Below, one piece after another: positions 24,520 through 34,672 of a stretch of 64,000 nt of DNA. Under the pieces are notes generated by a model. That model searched no databases and was not told where the DNA came from. It was given only the letters and a program-made list of their open reading frames with translations. Numbering within the stretch: position 1 is the first letter of the stretch; the number at the start of each line of letters is the position of its first letter. The position numbers and the translations under genes were made by a program. This DNA is from Parasphingopyxis lamellibrachiae (GTDB lineage Bacteria > Pseudomonadota > Alphaproteobacteria > Sphingomonadales > Sphingomonadaceae): the NCBI RefSeq assembly GCF_003385775.1, contig NZ_QRDP01000004.1, positions 2,506,957 through 2,570,956 on the forward strand. Reading direction: 5' to 3'.

Positions 24520-27057
24520 CTACAATGTGCGTTCGCGTTCCTCAATTTCGAAGACTTCGAGCGTGTCGCCAGCTTTCACATCGTTGGTGTTTTCCAGGAC
24601 TACGCCGCATTCGAGACCCGAGCGAACTTCCTCGACATCGTCCTTGAAGCGCCGGAGCGATGCGATTGTCGTCGCACTGACGATGACATCGTCGCGCATG
24701 AGCCGCGTATGCAGCCCCTTGCGGATGAGGCCCTCGGTGACGAGCAGGCCGGCGGCCTTGTCTTTCTTGCCGGCCGGGAAAACTTCCTTGACCTCGGCCC
24801 GGCCAACGACATTCTCGATCCGCTCGGGGCCGAGTTCGCCTGCCATTTCGGCTCTGATCTCGTCGAGCAGGTTATAGATGATGTCGTAATAGCGCATTTC
24901 GACGCCATCGCGTTTCGCGATTTCGCGAGCCTTCGCGTTGCCGCGAACATTGAAGCCGATAATCGGCGCCTTGGATGCGGCCGCCAGCGTAACATCGCTT
25001 TCGGTGATCCCGCCAACGCCTGAATGCAGCACGCGGACCTTGATATCGTCGGTGGAGATTTCCTCCAGCGAGCTGATAATCGCCTCGACCGACCCCTGCA
25101 CATCGCCCTTGATGACCAGTGGGAATTCGATCGCCTGCGCTTCGCCCATCGCCGAGAACATGTTCTCGACGCTGGTCGGCGTCTGCGTCGTGCGCGCGCG
25201 ATCGATCACGCCCTGGCGATATTCGGCGACTTCGCGCGCCCGGGCTTCGTCCGGAACCACAGTCAAAGGATCGCCGGCACGCGGAACGCCCGACAGGCCC
25301 AGGACTTCGACCGGAACCGATGGCCCGGCTTCCTTGACCTGCTTGCCCTTGTCATCGACCATCGCGCGTACCTTGCCGCTTTCCGCGCCGACAACGAAGA
25401 TGTCGCCGGTCCGCAGCGTACCGCGATTCACGAGGACGGTTGCAACAGGGCCGCGGCCCTTGTCGAGTTTGGCCTCAACCACCGTGGCTTCCGCCTGGCG
25501 GTCCGGATTGGCTTTCAGTTCGAGAAGCTCGGCCTGGAGCAGGATTTTCTCGGTCAGCTCTTCCAGTCCATCGCCCTTGAGCGCCGATACTTCGACATCC
25601 TGAACGTCGCCGGACATCGCCTCGACGATGATCTCGTGCTCGAGCAGCCGTTCACGCACTTTCTGCGGATTGGCGCCTTCGACATCCATCTTGTTGATGG
25701 CAACGATCATCGGAACGCCGGCTGCCTTGGTGTGATTGATGGCCTCAATCGTCTGCGGCATGATGCCGTCATCGGCCGCAACGACCAGAATGACGATGTC
25801 GGTAACGTTCGCGCCGCGTGCCCGCATCTGGCTGAAGGCCGCATGGCCCGGCGTGTCGAGGAAGGTGACCTTCTGACCGCTTTTGGTCTCGACCTGATAG
25901 GCACCGATATGCTGGGTGATGCCGCCGGCTTCTCCCGATACGACGGCGCTGCCGCGCAACGCGTCGAGCACGCTCGTCTTGCCATGGTCGACATGGCCCA
26001 TGACCGTAACCACGGGTGGCCGCGGCTTCATGTCTTCGGGCTTGTCTTCATCGCCTTCCATGCCGAGTTCGACGTCCGACTCAGACACGCGCTGGATGTT
26101 GTGCCCGAATTCGGTGACGAGCAATTCGGCCGTATCCTGGTCAATCGTCTGGTTGACGGTGACTGGCATGCCCATTTTGAACAGAGATTTGACGAGATCC
26201 GCGCCCCGTTCCTCCATCCGCTTGGCGAGTTCGCTGACGGTGATGGCTTCCGGCACGACCACATCGCGGACGCGCTTGACCTGTGGGCCATCGTCCTGAT
26301 GCGCGCGTTTTTCCTTGTCCTTTTCGCGGGCGCGCTTCAGCGCGGCGAGTGAGCGGGAGCGGGGGCTACCATCGCCGTCGCGCAGCGCGCGATTGACGGT
26401 CAGCTTTGAACGCTCCTTGCGCTTGTCGCTGGCGCGTTTCGGCTTGCCCTTGTCTTCTTTCTTCTTTTCCGGGCGCTTCGGCTTGGCCACCGGCGTGAAA
26501 GTACGCGGCGCAGGCTGGTTCGGATCGCGCTTCGGCCTGCCAACTTCCGGCTCGGCTGCCGCAGGTGCCGCTTCTTCGATCTCTACGGCCTCGGGGCTTT
26601 CCTCTTCCTGCACATCGGGGGCGGCTTCGGCCTCGCGATTGCTCTTGGCGCGTTTTGCTTCGTCCTGACTCGCCTCCTTTTTCGCCTGTTCTTCCCGGCG
26701 GCGCGCATCTTCGAGCTGTGCCAGCCGGGCCTCTTCGGCCTCGCGCAGCAGCTTTTCCTGCTTTTCCTTGCGAGTCAGCGTTTCGTCGGCCTCGCTTTTC
26801 TTCTTGGCAGCCGGAGGTGGCGGCGGAGGAGGAGGTGCGGCGGGCGCAGGAGCGGCGGGAGCGGGTGCTTCCTCGGCTACCTCAACGGGCGCAGGGGCGG
26901 GGGTCTCGCCCGGCTTGGTGAGCACGCGACGTTTCTTGCGCTCGACCACGACCGTGTTCTTGCGGCCATGGCTGAACTGCTGCTGCACTTTCCCCTCGAC
27001 GGTGCGCTTTACGCCGAGTGTCCGGGTGCCAAGTGTCTTTTTACTATCGTCGCTCAT
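24520..27057 (-). CDS. infB: Translation initiation factor IF-2
   Basis: The 845-aa product has an N-terminal IF2 associated region ([20 protein letters not shown]), a long charged Ala/Glu/Lys/Pro linker, an IF2_N domain ([20 protein letters not shown]), and the GTPase: [40 protein letters not shown] and NKMD. Domains II-IV follow, ending [15 protein letters not shown]-2 places fMet-tRNA on the 30S subunit. It lies 14 bp after the ylxR-type gene, in the classic operon order. Confidence 0.98.
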   Translation of the reverse strand: MSDDSKKTLGTRTLGVKRTVEGKVQQQFSHGRKNTVVVERKKRRVLTKPGETPAPAPVEVAEEAPAPAAPAPAAPPPPPPPPAAKKKSEADETLTRKEKQEKLLREAEEARLAQLEDARRREEQAKKEASQDEAKRAKSNREAEAAPDVQEEESPEAVEIEEAAPAAAEPEVGRPKRDPNQPAPRTFTPVAKPKRPEKKKEDKGKPKRASDKRKERSKLTVNRALRDGDGSPRSRSLAALKRAREKDKEKRAHQDDGPQVKRVRDVVVPEAITVSELAKRMEERGADLVKSLFKMGMPVTVNQTIDQDTAELLVTEFGHNIQRVSESDVELGMEGDEDKPEDMKPRPPVVTVMGHVDHGKTSVLDALRGSAVVSGEAGGITQHIGAYQVETKSGQKVTFLDTPGHAAFSQMRARGANVTDIVILVVAADDGIMPQTIEAINHTKAAGVPMIVAINKMDVEGANPQKVRERLLEHEIIVEAMSGDVQDVEVSALKGDGLEELTEKILLQAELLELKANPDRQAEATVVEAKLDKGRGPVATVLVNRGTLRTGDIFVVGAESGKVRAMVDDKGKQVKEAGPSVPVEVLGLSGVPRAGDPLTVVPDEARAREVAEYRQGVIDRARTTQTPTSVENMFSAMGEAQAIEFPLVIKGDVQGSVEAIISSLEEISTDDIKVRVLHSGVGGITESDVTLAAASKAPIIGFNVRGNAKAREIAKRDGVEMRYYDIIYNLLDEIRAEMAGELGPERIENVVGRAEVKEVFPAGKKDKAAGLLVTEGLIRKGLHTRLMRDDVIVSATTIASLRRFKDDVEEVRSGLECGVVLENTNDVKAGDTLEVFEIEERERTL

Positions 27058-27071
27058 TCTAAGCCTTTGTT

Positions 27072-27797
27072 CTACAACTTATTATCGTCCGATTCCAACG
27101 GGCTGTTCCCGCCGGGACCGGTCGTGCCATTCGATCCAGAAAATTCCATCCAGCGCGAGATTGCGCCTGATACACGTATTGCAGCCCGTTCGTCCACAAT
27201 CGCGATATGGACAACATTTTCTCGCCCCAGCGCCTCGGCCAATATGGTGCGGTTGGCCGGAATAACCAACCCCCTCATATCACTACCTTCGGCGTCCATG
27301 CCGACGCGCCATGCCTGGTCCAGTTTCCGGCAGCCATCTTCCGCTGCATCGGCGGCATGGAGCAACAGATGCACCTTGCCCGCCCGCGCGGCATCGCGCA
27401 GCTTTTCCGAGCCGGTAATCAGCTTGCCGCCGCGAGCCTCAAGGCCCAGGCGGTCAAGCGCGTTGCGTTCCAGGGCATCGGCGATGCGCTGGCCAAGATC
27501 ATCCGGAATGCGGAAATCGCCGGTCTTCAGAGCGCGGGCCAGGCCGCCCTTCAATTTGCCCTTTGCCAGTGACGCGGCAAAAGCCGCACCATCGGGAGAG
27601 ATCCACGCCCCGCGACCGGGCGCCTTGGCTCGCACATCGGGAAGGATCTCTCCATCGGGCGACAGCGCCAGGCGGATCAACAATGCGCGTGCGCGGACTT
27701 CTCCCGAAAGGATGCATTTCCTTTCAGGTTCCTGCGCGCCATTCTTCTCCGGGCGCTTGTTCGGCTTCAGGCCGTCCGAGGACTCATTGCTCGCCAT
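27072..27797 (-). CDS. ylxR: YlxR (DUF448) family RNA-binding protein with L7Ae-like second half
   Basis: The 241-aa product joins an N-terminal DUF448/YlxR domain (RKCILSGEVRARALLIRLAL, GRGAWISPDGAAFA) to an L7Ae-like C-terminal region (GKLITGSEKLRDAARAGKVH, LLLHAADAAEDGCRK), the fused alphaproteobacterial form. YlxR-like proteins bind RNA or DNA and sit between nusA and infB. The start ATG 27797 overlaps the nusA stop by 14 bp, so coupling to nusA is likely; the longer frame from 27923 overlaps nusA coding and is not preferred. Confidence 0.88.
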   Translation of the reverse strand: MASNESSDGLKPNKRPEKNGAQEPERKCILSGEVRARALLIRLALSPDGEILPDVRAKAPGRGAWISPDGAAFAASLAKGKLKGGLARALKTGDFRIPDDLGQRIADALERNALDRLGLEARGGKLITGSEKLRDAARAGKVHLLLHAADAAEDGCRKLDQAWRVGMDAEGSDMRGLVIPANRTILAEALGRENVVHIAIVDERAAIRVSGAISRWMEFSGSNGTTGPGGNSPLESDDNKL

Positions 27798-29427
27798 CCG
27801 CAGCTGCGTCCTCCCCGGATGCCTCTGCAGGTGCGGCCGCTTCGTTCTCGCCGTCTTCGTCTTCGAACCAGTGGGCGCGGGCGGCCATGATGATCTCGTT
27901 GCCCTGTTCTTCGGTGAAACCATACATGCCGAGTACGCCGCCTTTGGGCTGCGGACGGGCAGGTGCGGCCTGATCGCGGCGACGCGGTTCGGCGCGCTTC
28001 TTCTCGATCAGTTCGTCAGTGGCAAGATCGGCAAGATCGTCGAGCGTCTTGATTCCGGCCTCGCCGAGCGTGACCAGCATGGCTTCGGTCAGATAGGGCA
28101 TATCGACCAGATCGTCTTCGACGCCCAGCTCCTTGCGACGATTGCGGGCGGCCTCCTCGCGTTTTTCGAGACCTTCGACTGCGCGCGCCTGCAACTCGGA
28201 GGCGATTTCCTCGTCGAGGCCTTCGATCGCGGCGATCTCGGCCGGATCGACATAGGCAACCTCTTCCAACTCGCTGAACCCTTCGGCCACAAGCAGCTGG
28301 GAGAGGGTTTCGTCGACATCGAGTTCGGCCTGGAACATGTCCGAGCGCTGCATGAACTCCGCCTGCCGCTTCTCGTTCGATTCATCCTCGGTCATGATGT
28401 CGATCGCCGAGCCGGTAAGCTGCGATGCGAGCCGGACATTCTGGCCGCGGCGGCCGATGGCGAGCGAAAGCTGGTCGTCCGGTACGACGACTTCGATCCG
28501 CTCTTCTTCCTCGTCGAGCACCACGCGGGCGACGGACGCCGGCTGGAGCGCGTTGACGACAAAGGTTGCCAGATCGTCGGACCAGGGAATGATGTCGATT
28601 TTCTCCCCATGCATTTCCTGAACGACGGCCTGGACGCGGCTGCCCTTCATGCCGACACAGGCGCCGACCGGGTCGATCGAGCCGTCATGGCTGATCACGC
28701 CGATCTTGGCGCGGCTTCCCGGATCGCGGGCTGCGGCCTTGATCTCGATGATGCCGTCATAAATTTCGGGAACTTCCTGGGCGAACAGCTTGCGCATGAA
28801 ATCGGGATGCGCGCGCGACAGGAAGATTTGCGGTCCGCGATTTTCGCGCACTACCTTGAGGATCAGCGAGCGGATGCGATCGCCGACGCGTACGATTTCG
28901 CGCGGGATTTGTGCATCGCGGCGGATAACGCCTTCGGCGCGGCCCAGATCGACGACGACATGGCCGAACTCGACGCGCTTGACGACGCCGGTGATGATCT
29001 CGCCCGCACGGTCCTTGAATTCTTCATACTGGCGCTCGCGCTCTGCCTCGCGAACCTTCTGGAAGATCACCTGCTTGGAGGCCTGGGCGGCGATCCGGCC
29101 GAATTCGATCGGAGGGAGCGGATCGACGATGAAATCGCCGAGTTTCGCGTTCTTGTCGAGCTTCTGCGCGCCTTTGAGATCGACCTGTTTGAAATAATCC
29201 TCGACCTCTTCGACCACCTCGACGACGCGCCACAGGCGCAGATCGCCGGTTTCCGTGTCAATCTTGGCGCGGATATCGTTCTCGGCGCCGTAACGGGCAC
29301 GGGCGGCGCGCTGGATCGCGTCCTCCATCGCCTCGATGACGATCGCCTTGTCGATGATCTTCTCGCGCGCCACGGCATCGGCAATGGCGAGCAATTCAGC
29401 TTTATTGGCGGAAATGGCAGAGGCCAT
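27784..29427 (-). CDS. nusA: Transcription termination/antitermination factor NusA
   Basis: The 547-aa product has the NusA N-terminal domain (RYGAENDIRAKIDTETGDLR), an S1 domain (GEIITGVVKRVEFGHVVVDL), KH domains (ACVGMKGSRVQAVVQEMHGE; IGRRGQNVRLASQLTG) and C-terminal acidic repeats with helix-hairpin-helix. The tail AAAPAEASGEDAAADGEQ is acidic and disordered. It binds RNA polymerase and acts in pausing, termination and rRNA antitermination. It is seven bases downstream of rimP. Confidence 0.97.
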   Translation of the reverse strand: MASAISANKAELLAIADAVAREKIIDKAIVIEAMEDAIQRAARARYGAENDIRAKIDTETGDLRLWRVVEVVEEVEDYFKQVDLKGAQKLDKNAKLGDFIVDPLPPIEFGRIAAQASKQVIFQKVREAERERQYEEFKDRAGEIITGVVKRVEFGHVVVDLGRAEGVIRRDAQIPREIVRVGDRIRSLILKVVRENRGPQIFLSRAHPDFMRKLFAQEVPEIYDGIIEIKAAARDPGSRAKIGVISHDGSIDPVGACVGMKGSRVQAVVQEMHGEKIDIIPWSDDLATFVVNALQPASVARVVLDEEEERIEVVVPDDQLSLAIGRRGQNVRLASQLTGSAIDIMTEDESNEKRQAEFMQRSDMFQAELDVDETLSQLLVAEGFSELEEVAYVDPAEIAAIEGLDEEIASELQARAVEGLEKREEAARNRRKELGVEDDLVDMPYLTEAMLVTLGEAGIKTLDDLADLATDELIEKKRAEPRRRDQAAPARPQPKGGVLGMYGFTEEQGNEIIMAARAHWFEDEDGENEAAAPAEASGEDAAADGEQ

Positions 29428-29433
29428 GAGCGG

Positions 29434-29961
29434 TTATCCTTCTTCTTCCGTGATGGTGTCCGCGCCTTCCGAAGAAAGCGGGGCGGTTTCTGCAATGAGT
29501 TTATCGGTCAAGACCAGCTTGGCCGAATGAATATTCTTGAAATCGAAAACATGATCGTCCTTGCCGGCAACGGCGGCATGAATCGCTTCGCCTTCCCGGT
29601 CCGTAATCACGCCCTTGAACTGTTTCTTGCCGAGTACGGGTTCGATCAGGTTGAACCGTGCCTCATGCCCGGCCCAGTCGTCGAAATCGGTCAGGCGGGT
29701 CAGCGGGCGATCGATACCGGGCGAGGAGACTTCGAGCCGGTATGCGTCTTCGATCGGATCTTTTTCGTCGAGCATTTCGGAAAGAGCGCGCGAGATCGCG
29801 GCGCAATCCTCGATGACGAGCTGGCGCGTGTCTTCGCGCTCGGCCATCACCTGCAACACGGGGCCGTCTTCGCCGCTCATCATCTTGACGCGCACGAGTA
29901 CAAAGCCGAGCTTTTCGACTTCGGGTTCGATCAACTGCGTCAATGCGGCAATATCCGCCAT
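29434..29961 (-). CDS. rimP: Ribosome maturation factor RimP
   Basis: The 175-aa product fits RimP: LTQLIEPEVEKLGFVLVRVK, LQVMAEREDTRQLVIEDCAA, ISRALSEMLDEKDPIEDAYR and LEVSSPGIDRPLTRLTDFDD, the last being its signature. It helps 30S assembly. ATG 29961 is chosen for its GGAGA ribosome site; the TTG at 29976 is less likely. It heads the operon rimP-nusA-ylxR-infB-rbfA, and its promoter must lie in the 187 bp to the divergent sugar-dehydrogenase gene. Confidence 0.95.
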   Translation of the reverse strand: MADIAALTQLIEPEVEKLGFVLVRVKMMSGEDGPVLQVMAEREDTRQLVIEDCAAISRALSEMLDEKDPIEDAYRLEVSSPGIDRPLTRLTDFDDWAGHEARFNLIEPVLGKKQFKGVITDREGEAIHAAVAGKDDHVFDFKNIHSAKLVLTDKLIAETAPLSSEGADTITEEEG

Positions 29962-30148
29962 GCGGTCTCCGTCCAATAATATGTCTCAGCCCCGCCGGCC
30001 CGAACCTTCGGACCAGCCTCTGCAACGTTACCGATGTAGAGATAGGCAGGGGCTATATAGGCAGGGCTTTGATATCCGGCAAGAGAAACCATAAAGAAGA
30101 TCGAAGCAAAATATCTGAATGCCAATCTGGTTCCCCGGGAGAATTGCC

Positions 30149-31291
30149 ATGCGAATTTTACTGTCCAGCCTATCCGCTCTAGCGCTCGTTTCCTGCAGCG
30201 CGCCGCAGGATGTGTCCGCGCAGACCGGCGAGCCGGTTATCGCGGCGGCGACCGAAACATTCTCGGTCGAAGAAGTCGCGACCTTCAACGAGCCCTGGGC
30301 GATGACCTTCCTGCCGGATGGCCGGGCGCTCATCACAGAACAGGGCGGGACGATGCACCTGTGGAGCCCGGACCAGCCGCCTGTCGAGGTCCGCGGCATT
30401 CCGGAGGTCGATTATGGCGGGCAGGGCGGCCTTGGCGATGTCGTCGTCCACCCCGATTTCGCCGAGAACGGCCTCGTCTATTTCAGCTATGCCGAAGCCG
30501 GTGACGGCGATACGCGCGGTGCAGTCGTGGCGCGCGGCGCATTGGTCGTCGCGGGCGATGACAGCGCCAGTCTCAACGATGTCGAAATCATCTGGCGGCA
30601 GGCGCCGAAAGTGGAGGGGCGCGGCCATTACAGCCACCGCATCGCATTCTCCCCCGACGGATATCTCTACATCAGTTCCGGCGACCGGCAGGCCATGGCG
30701 CCGGCCCAGGATCTTTCCAACACGCTCGGTACCATCGTACGGCTCAATGACGATGGCAGTGTGCCGGACGACAATCCGATGGATGGCGAAGCCAGCCCCG
30801 AAACCGCACAAATCTGGTCCTATGGCCACCGCAACGTTCTGGGCCTCGCTTTCGCCCCGGACGGGCAGCTCTGGGATATGGAACATGGTCCGGCGGGCGG
30901 CGATGAGCTGAACCGGGTTGAGGCGGGCGCCAATTATGGCTGGCCGCTGGTTTCCAATGGCGAGCATTATGACGGGACGGACATTCCCGATCACGATACG
31001 GATGCCAGCTTTCGGGCTCCGGCGATCTGGTGGACGCCGGTCATCGCACCGGGCGGTATGATTTTCTACACAGGCGACATGTTTCCCGAGCTGACGGGCG
31101 ATGTCCTCATCGCCGGGCTTTCCAGCAACGCCATCGTCCATGTCGAGATTGACGGCGATACCGCGCGAGAGGCGGGCCGCTTCACCTTCGACAATCGCAT
31201 TCGCGAGATCGAGCAGGGGCCGGACGGAACGATCTGGGTGCTTGAAGATGACGAAGATGGCCGGTTGATTCGGTTAACCGCAGGCGGGTGA
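30149..31291 (+). CDS. PQQ-dependent sugar dehydrogenase (soluble aldose dehydrogenase family), lipoprotein
   Basis: The 380-aa product begins MRILLSSLSALALVSCSAP, a lipoprotein signal with Cys in VSC. The beta-propeller has EVATFNEPWAMTFLPDGRAL, GGQGGLGDVVVHPDF, SYGHRNVLGLAFAPDGQLWD, MEHGPAGGDELNRVEAGANY and GWPLVSNGEHY, typical of the Asd/GDH-B-like family that uses PQQ and Ca2+ to oxidise sugars in the periplasm. ATG 30149 has GGGAG upstream. It overlaps the Rieske-type gene by one base (TGATG), so both are likely cotranscribed. Confidence 0.88.
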   Translation: MRILLSSLSALALVSCSAPQDVSAQTGEPVIAAATETFSVEEVATFNEPWAMTFLPDGRALITEQGGTMHLWSPDQPPVEVRGIPEVDYGGQGGLGDVVVHPDFAENGLVYFSYAEAGDGDTRGAVVARGALVVAGDDSASLNDVEIIWRQAPKVEGRGHYSHRIAFSPDGYLYISSGDRQAMAPAQDLSNTLGTIVRLNDDGSVPDDNPMDGEASPETAQIWSYGHRNVLGLAFAPDGQLWDMEHGPAGGDELNRVEAGANYGWPLVSNGEHYDGTDIPDHDTDASFRAPAIWWTPVIAPGGMIFYTGDMFPELTGDVLIAGLSSNAIVHVEIDGDTAREAGRFTFDNRIREIEQGPDGTIWVLEDDEDGRLIRLTAGG

Positions 31292-31947
31292 TGCCTGCAT
31301 TCACACAGGTTGCCGAATATCGTCGCGATCTCGGCGCGAGCCTGGAGCGGATGTTCGAAAATGCGCTGGACTGGGAGCATCTGCCCCATGTCCATGCGCG
31401 GACGTTCGATAGCATCTCAATCGTCGAGGAACGGGCCAGCGGCTGGCGCGCCGCTGTTGGGATGGCAGGCGGCGGCGAACTGCTGATTGATCTGGAGCTT
31501 GAGCGCGACATTGGCCGCTGGACGACCGACAGTTTTGCCGGCGAAACGCTGATCGGCCGGATCGTGACCGACGCAACGGCGACCGAGCCGGATGGCTGCC
31601 GTGTAGATATCTCCTTTCAGCTACCCGAAGCCGATCCGGCGCAGCGCGAAGGGTTCGCGGCCTATTATCCCGCGCTCTACGCCATGCTCTACGATGAAGA
31701 CGAAGCAATGATGATTGCTCGCGAAGATGCCGTCCAACGCGGCCTTGCGGCCTTGGGAGAGCGGCGCACCGTCGCGCTGGCAGATGGCGGCGAAGCGCGC
31801 GTGCCGCTTTATTGCCCTCATCTTGGCCTGCCGCTCGATGCGGAGCCGGACGGCGATGGCACCATCACCTGCCCCTGGCATGGCTATCGCTTCGATATTG
31901 CTAGCGGGAAATGCATCAGCGGAGCGGCTTGCGGCTGGGCCGTTTAG
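31291..31947 (+). CDS. Rieske-type protein with permuted domain order
   Basis: The 218-aa product contains ENALDWEHLPHVHARTF near the N-terminus, resembling the D/E-x-x-H-x-x-x-H iron site of ring-hydroxylating oxygenase alpha subunits, and a Rieske [2Fe-2S] domain at the C-terminus: LYCPHLGLPLD and CPWHGYRFD, with Cys-x-His and Cys-x-x-His. In normal oxygenases Rieske comes first. The product is too short for a complete oxygenase. A small electron carrier or a two-domain oxygenase relative are both possible. The start is ATG 31291, overlapping the upstream stop. Confidence 0.75.
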   Translation: MPAFTQVAEYRRDLGASLERMFENALDWEHLPHVHARTFDSISIVEERASGWRAAVGMAGGGELLIDLELERDIGRWTTDSFAGETLIGRIVTDATATEPDGCRVDISFQLPEADPAQREGFAAYYPALYAMLYDEDEAMMIAREDAVQRGLAALGERRTVALADGGEARVPLYCPHLGLPLDAEPDGDGTITCPWHGYRFDIASGKCISGAACGWAV

Positions 31948-31949
31948 CG

Positions 31950-32312
31950 CTACCAGCTTTTCCCATCGGGGTACCGGATTTCCACCCCGTCCATCTCTTC
32001 GTTCGCAAACAAGCGCGTGTTGACGCCCATCCGCGGATCGGGGCCGCCTTTCAGCGGAACCCAATGGGTTGTGGTCCCGCATGTCGGGCAATGGTGTACG
32101 GCAAGCTCCGCCACGGGCAGATCGCCCCGGACATAACCCGTCGTATCGCCGCTAATCTCCACTGCGCTCGACGCGAAATAGCACCATGAAGCACCAAGGC
32201 TGTGGCACAGGCTGCAATTGCATTCGTTGATATAAGCCGGCGCGCGGGCGACCGTAATGCAGACACTGCCGCAATGGCATTGGCCGGAGAGAGGGCCGAT
32301 TGCGCTGCTCAT
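31950..32312 (-). CDS. GFA/CENP-V family zinc protein
   Basis: The 120-aa product has the GFA (glutathione-dependent formaldehyde-activating enzyme-like) fold: QCHCGSVCITV, ECNCSLCHSLGASWCYF and HHCPTCGTTTHW. Cys clusters CHC, CxC-x-x-C and CxxC bind two zincs. The substrate is unknown; the name comes from one member and activity on S-hydroxymethylglutathione is not assured. It overlaps trmB by four bases (ATGA), so it is the last gene of a matB-trmB-GFA unit. Confidence 0.88.
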   Translation of the reverse strand: MSSAIGPLSGQCHCGSVCITVARAPAYINECNCSLCHSLGASWCYFASSAVEISGDTTGYVRGDLPVAELAVHHCPTCGTTTHWVPLKGGPDPRMGVNTRLFANEEMDGVEIRYPDGKSW

Positions 32313-32992
32313 GTTTTCAGATACCGGAAATACCAGACTTCATGGCCTTTGCGCCGGGCCTTTTTCTCATAGCGTGTTTCCGGCCAGTCGTCTGGGCGAT
32401 TAAGGAAATCGGCAGGGGTTTTGGCCTGCCATGCAAAATCGGTGCGTTGCCGCATGATCATCATCGCCCATCGGCAATAGACGGGATGATCGGTCCCCAG
32501 CCGGAATTCACCGCCCGGTTTCAGCTTGGCCGCGATCATGTCGAGCGGCCCGTGATTGACCATCCGCCGTTTGGCGTGGCGCGCTTTGCGCCATGGGTCG
32601 GGGTGGAGCAGATATAATCGCTCTAGTGAACCGTCGGGCAGGCGCTCCAGCGCGTCCAGCGCGTCGCCCATATGGATGCGGATATTGGAGAGCTCCCGAT
32701 CGCGGATATGGCCGAGCGCGCCGACCACGCCGTTCACGAAATGCTCGCAGCCGATAAATCCGGTTTCGGGTCGGGCTTCCGCCTGTGCGGCGAGGTGCTC
32801 GCCCGATCCGAAACCGATTTCGAACTCGAGCGGTCGTGTATCGCCGAACAGGGTTTGCGCGTCGAGTGGGCCTTCTTCCGACACGGCAATATCGGGCAGC
32901 ATCGCTTCGAGCATTTCCTGCTGGCCCGTGCGCAGCTTGTGCCCTTTGGAGCGGCCATAGAGACGGCGCATGGTGGCGGGATCCACGGACAT
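32309..32992 (-). CDS. trmB: tRNA (guanine-N7-)-methyltransferase
   Basis: The 227-aa product has the SAM-binding motif EIGFGSGEHLAAQA and GCEHFVNGVVGALGHIRDRE, LYLLHPDPWRKARHAKRRMV and FRLGTDHPVYCRWAMMIMRQ, the TrmB signature. It makes m7G46 in tRNAs. The stop overlaps the GFA gene and the start overlaps the matB-like stop (TGATG). No signal or extra domains. Confidence 0.95.
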   Translation of the reverse strand: MSVDPATMRRLYGRSKGHKLRTGQQEMLEAMLPDIAVSEEGPLDAQTLFGDTRPLEFEIGFGSGEHLAAQAEARPETGFIGCEHFVNGVVGALGHIRDRELSNIRIHMGDALDALERLPDGSLERLYLLHPDPWRKARHAKRRMVNHGPLDMIAAKLKPGGEFRLGTDHPVYCRWAMMIMRQRTDFAWQAKTPADFLNRPDDWPETRYEKKARRKGHEVWYFRYLKT

Positions 32993-34500
32993 CAGCTTGC
33001 AAACAATCCGCTATGCTGATCGCGCAGTTTGGCCTTTTGCACCTTGCCCATTGCGTTGCGGGGAAGGGCTTCGGCGAAGAGGATGTGCCTCGGCTGTTTG
33101 AATCTGGCGAGCTGGTCTGAAATTGCCGATAGAATGGCGGCCTTTTCCAGCGTCTCGTCTTCGCGCACCACCACGGCGACAACAGCCTCTCCAAGATCGG
33201 GATGGGAGATGCCGACTACAGCGCTTTCGATCACTCCCGATACGGCATCCAGGGCGAGTTCGATTTCCTTGGGATAGATGTTGAGCCCGCCAGCAATAAT
33301 CAGGTCTTTCGCCCGGCCGACGATGGCTACCCGGCCTTCCGCATCCATTGTCGCGATGTCGCCGGTTATGAAATAGCCGTCGGGGCGCATCTCCTCGGCC
33401 GTCTTGTCCGGCTTTTTCCAATAGCCCCGGAAAAGGTTCGGGCCTTTCATCTCGAGAATGCCGGGCGTGTCGCGCTCGACCTCTGCGCCGCTATCGTCGG
33501 CGATACGCGCCGATACGCCGGGCAGGGCAAAGCCTACGGTGCCGGGGATGCGTTCCCCATCATAGGGGTTTGAGGTGATCATGCCTGCTTCGGTCATGCC
33601 ATAGCGTTCGAGGATGCGGTGCCCGGTTTTCGTTTCGAATGCGGCAAATGTGCTTTCGAGGAGGGGGGCCGAGCCGCTGATGAACAGGCGCATGGTGGAC
33701 GATGCCCCACGCGTAAGGCCGGCGTGATCGGCAAGACGGACATAAAAGGTGGGAACGCCCATCAATACTGTCGCGCCGGCCATGTCGGCCAGTATTGCGT
33801 CAGCGTCGAACGCGCGGTGAAAGCGGATCGTCGAACCGCCAAGCAATGCGAGATGCAGCGCCACGAACAGCCCGTGGACGTGATAGATTGGGAGGGCGTG
33901 GATCAGCACGTCATTGCCCCGCCAGCGCCAATAGTCTTGCAGCACGAGCGCGTTGGAGGCGAGATTGTCATGGCTCAGCATAGCGCCCTTGGAGAGGCCC
34001 GTTGTGCCGGACGTATACAGGATGGCGGCGAGATCGTCGGGCTGGCGAACGACCGTTTCGAAAGATTCCGCCGCATGCGACGTGGCATGGTCGGCTAGGC
34101 TGCCCCGGCCATTGGCGCCGAGCGTGAGGAGGGTTGCCGCCCCGGCCAGCGGGCCGATCGCCGCGGCATTTGCTGGATCGCAGACGATGATTGCCGGTTC
34201 CGCATCGCCGACAAAATATTCAAGCTCGGTGGGCGTATAGGCGGTGTTGAGCGGAACATAGACGAGACCGGCGCGCAAGCTCGCCAGGTAAAGCAGAATA
34301 TTCTCGACCGATTTCTCAACCTGCACGACGATCCGGTCGCCGGGTTGCGCGCCGGTTGCCGACAATGTTGCCGCCCAGCGCGCGGTTACAGCATCGAGTT
34401 CGTCAAAGCGCAGCCCTGTTTCGCCGCGCTCGACAATCAGGGGTTTGCTGCCTGCCCGGTTCGCGGTTTCGGCGAACATGGAGTAGAGATTGGCGTTCAT
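32992..34500 (-). CDS. matB: Malonyl-CoA synthetase (acyl-CoA synthetase family)
   Basis: The 502-aa product is an ANL-family adenylating enzyme: ILYTSGTTGLSKGAMLSHDN (P-loop), ILERYGMTEAGMITSNPYDG, GYFITGDIATMDAEGRVAIV and RNAMGKVQKAKLRD with the catalytic Lys. The RYGMTEAGMITSNPY segment is that of MatB. It would make malonyl-CoA from malonate, ATP and CoA. Start ATG 34500 is preferred over the frame from 34539. No matC transporter is adjacent. Confidence 0.88.
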   Translation of the reverse strand: MNANLYSMFAETANRAGSKPLIVERGETGLRFDELDAVTARWAATLSATGAQPGDRIVVQVEKSVENILLYLASLRAGLVYVPLNTAYTPTELEYFVGDAEPAIIVCDPANAAAIGPLAGAATLLTLGANGRGSLADHATSHAAESFETVVRQPDDLAAILYTSGTTGLSKGAMLSHDNLASNALVLQDYWRWRGNDVLIHALPIYHVHGLFVALHLALLGGSTIRFHRAFDADAILADMAGATVLMGVPTFYVRLADHAGLTRGASSTMRLFISGSAPLLESTFAAFETKTGHRILERYGMTEAGMITSNPYDGERIPGTVGFALPGVSARIADDSGAEVERDTPGILEMKGPNLFRGYWKKPDKTAEEMRPDGYFITGDIATMDAEGRVAIVGRAKDLIIAGGLNIYPKEIELALDAVSGVIESAVVGISHPDLGEAVVAVVVREDETLEKAAILSAISDQLARFKQPRHILFAEALPRNAMGKVQKAKLRDQHSGLFAS

Positions 34501-34672
34501 CCGGCGGGCTCTACACGCTCGATTCCGTTGCGTCGACATGGCGCGAAGTCATCCGGTGCACTCCTGCAATGTTCGGGTTCAAACCGTTCCGGACGCAGTT
34601 GCCGGCCAATTCGGGCTGCCTGCGCGTATCATGATCTCGGGGCGGTATAACCACCCGGGAAAGGGCTTCGAT

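Noticed and set aside
26968-29979. 1003-codon plus-strand open frame across infB, ylxR, nusA and rimP
   Set aside because: Antisense to four conserved genes; shadow of codon bias.
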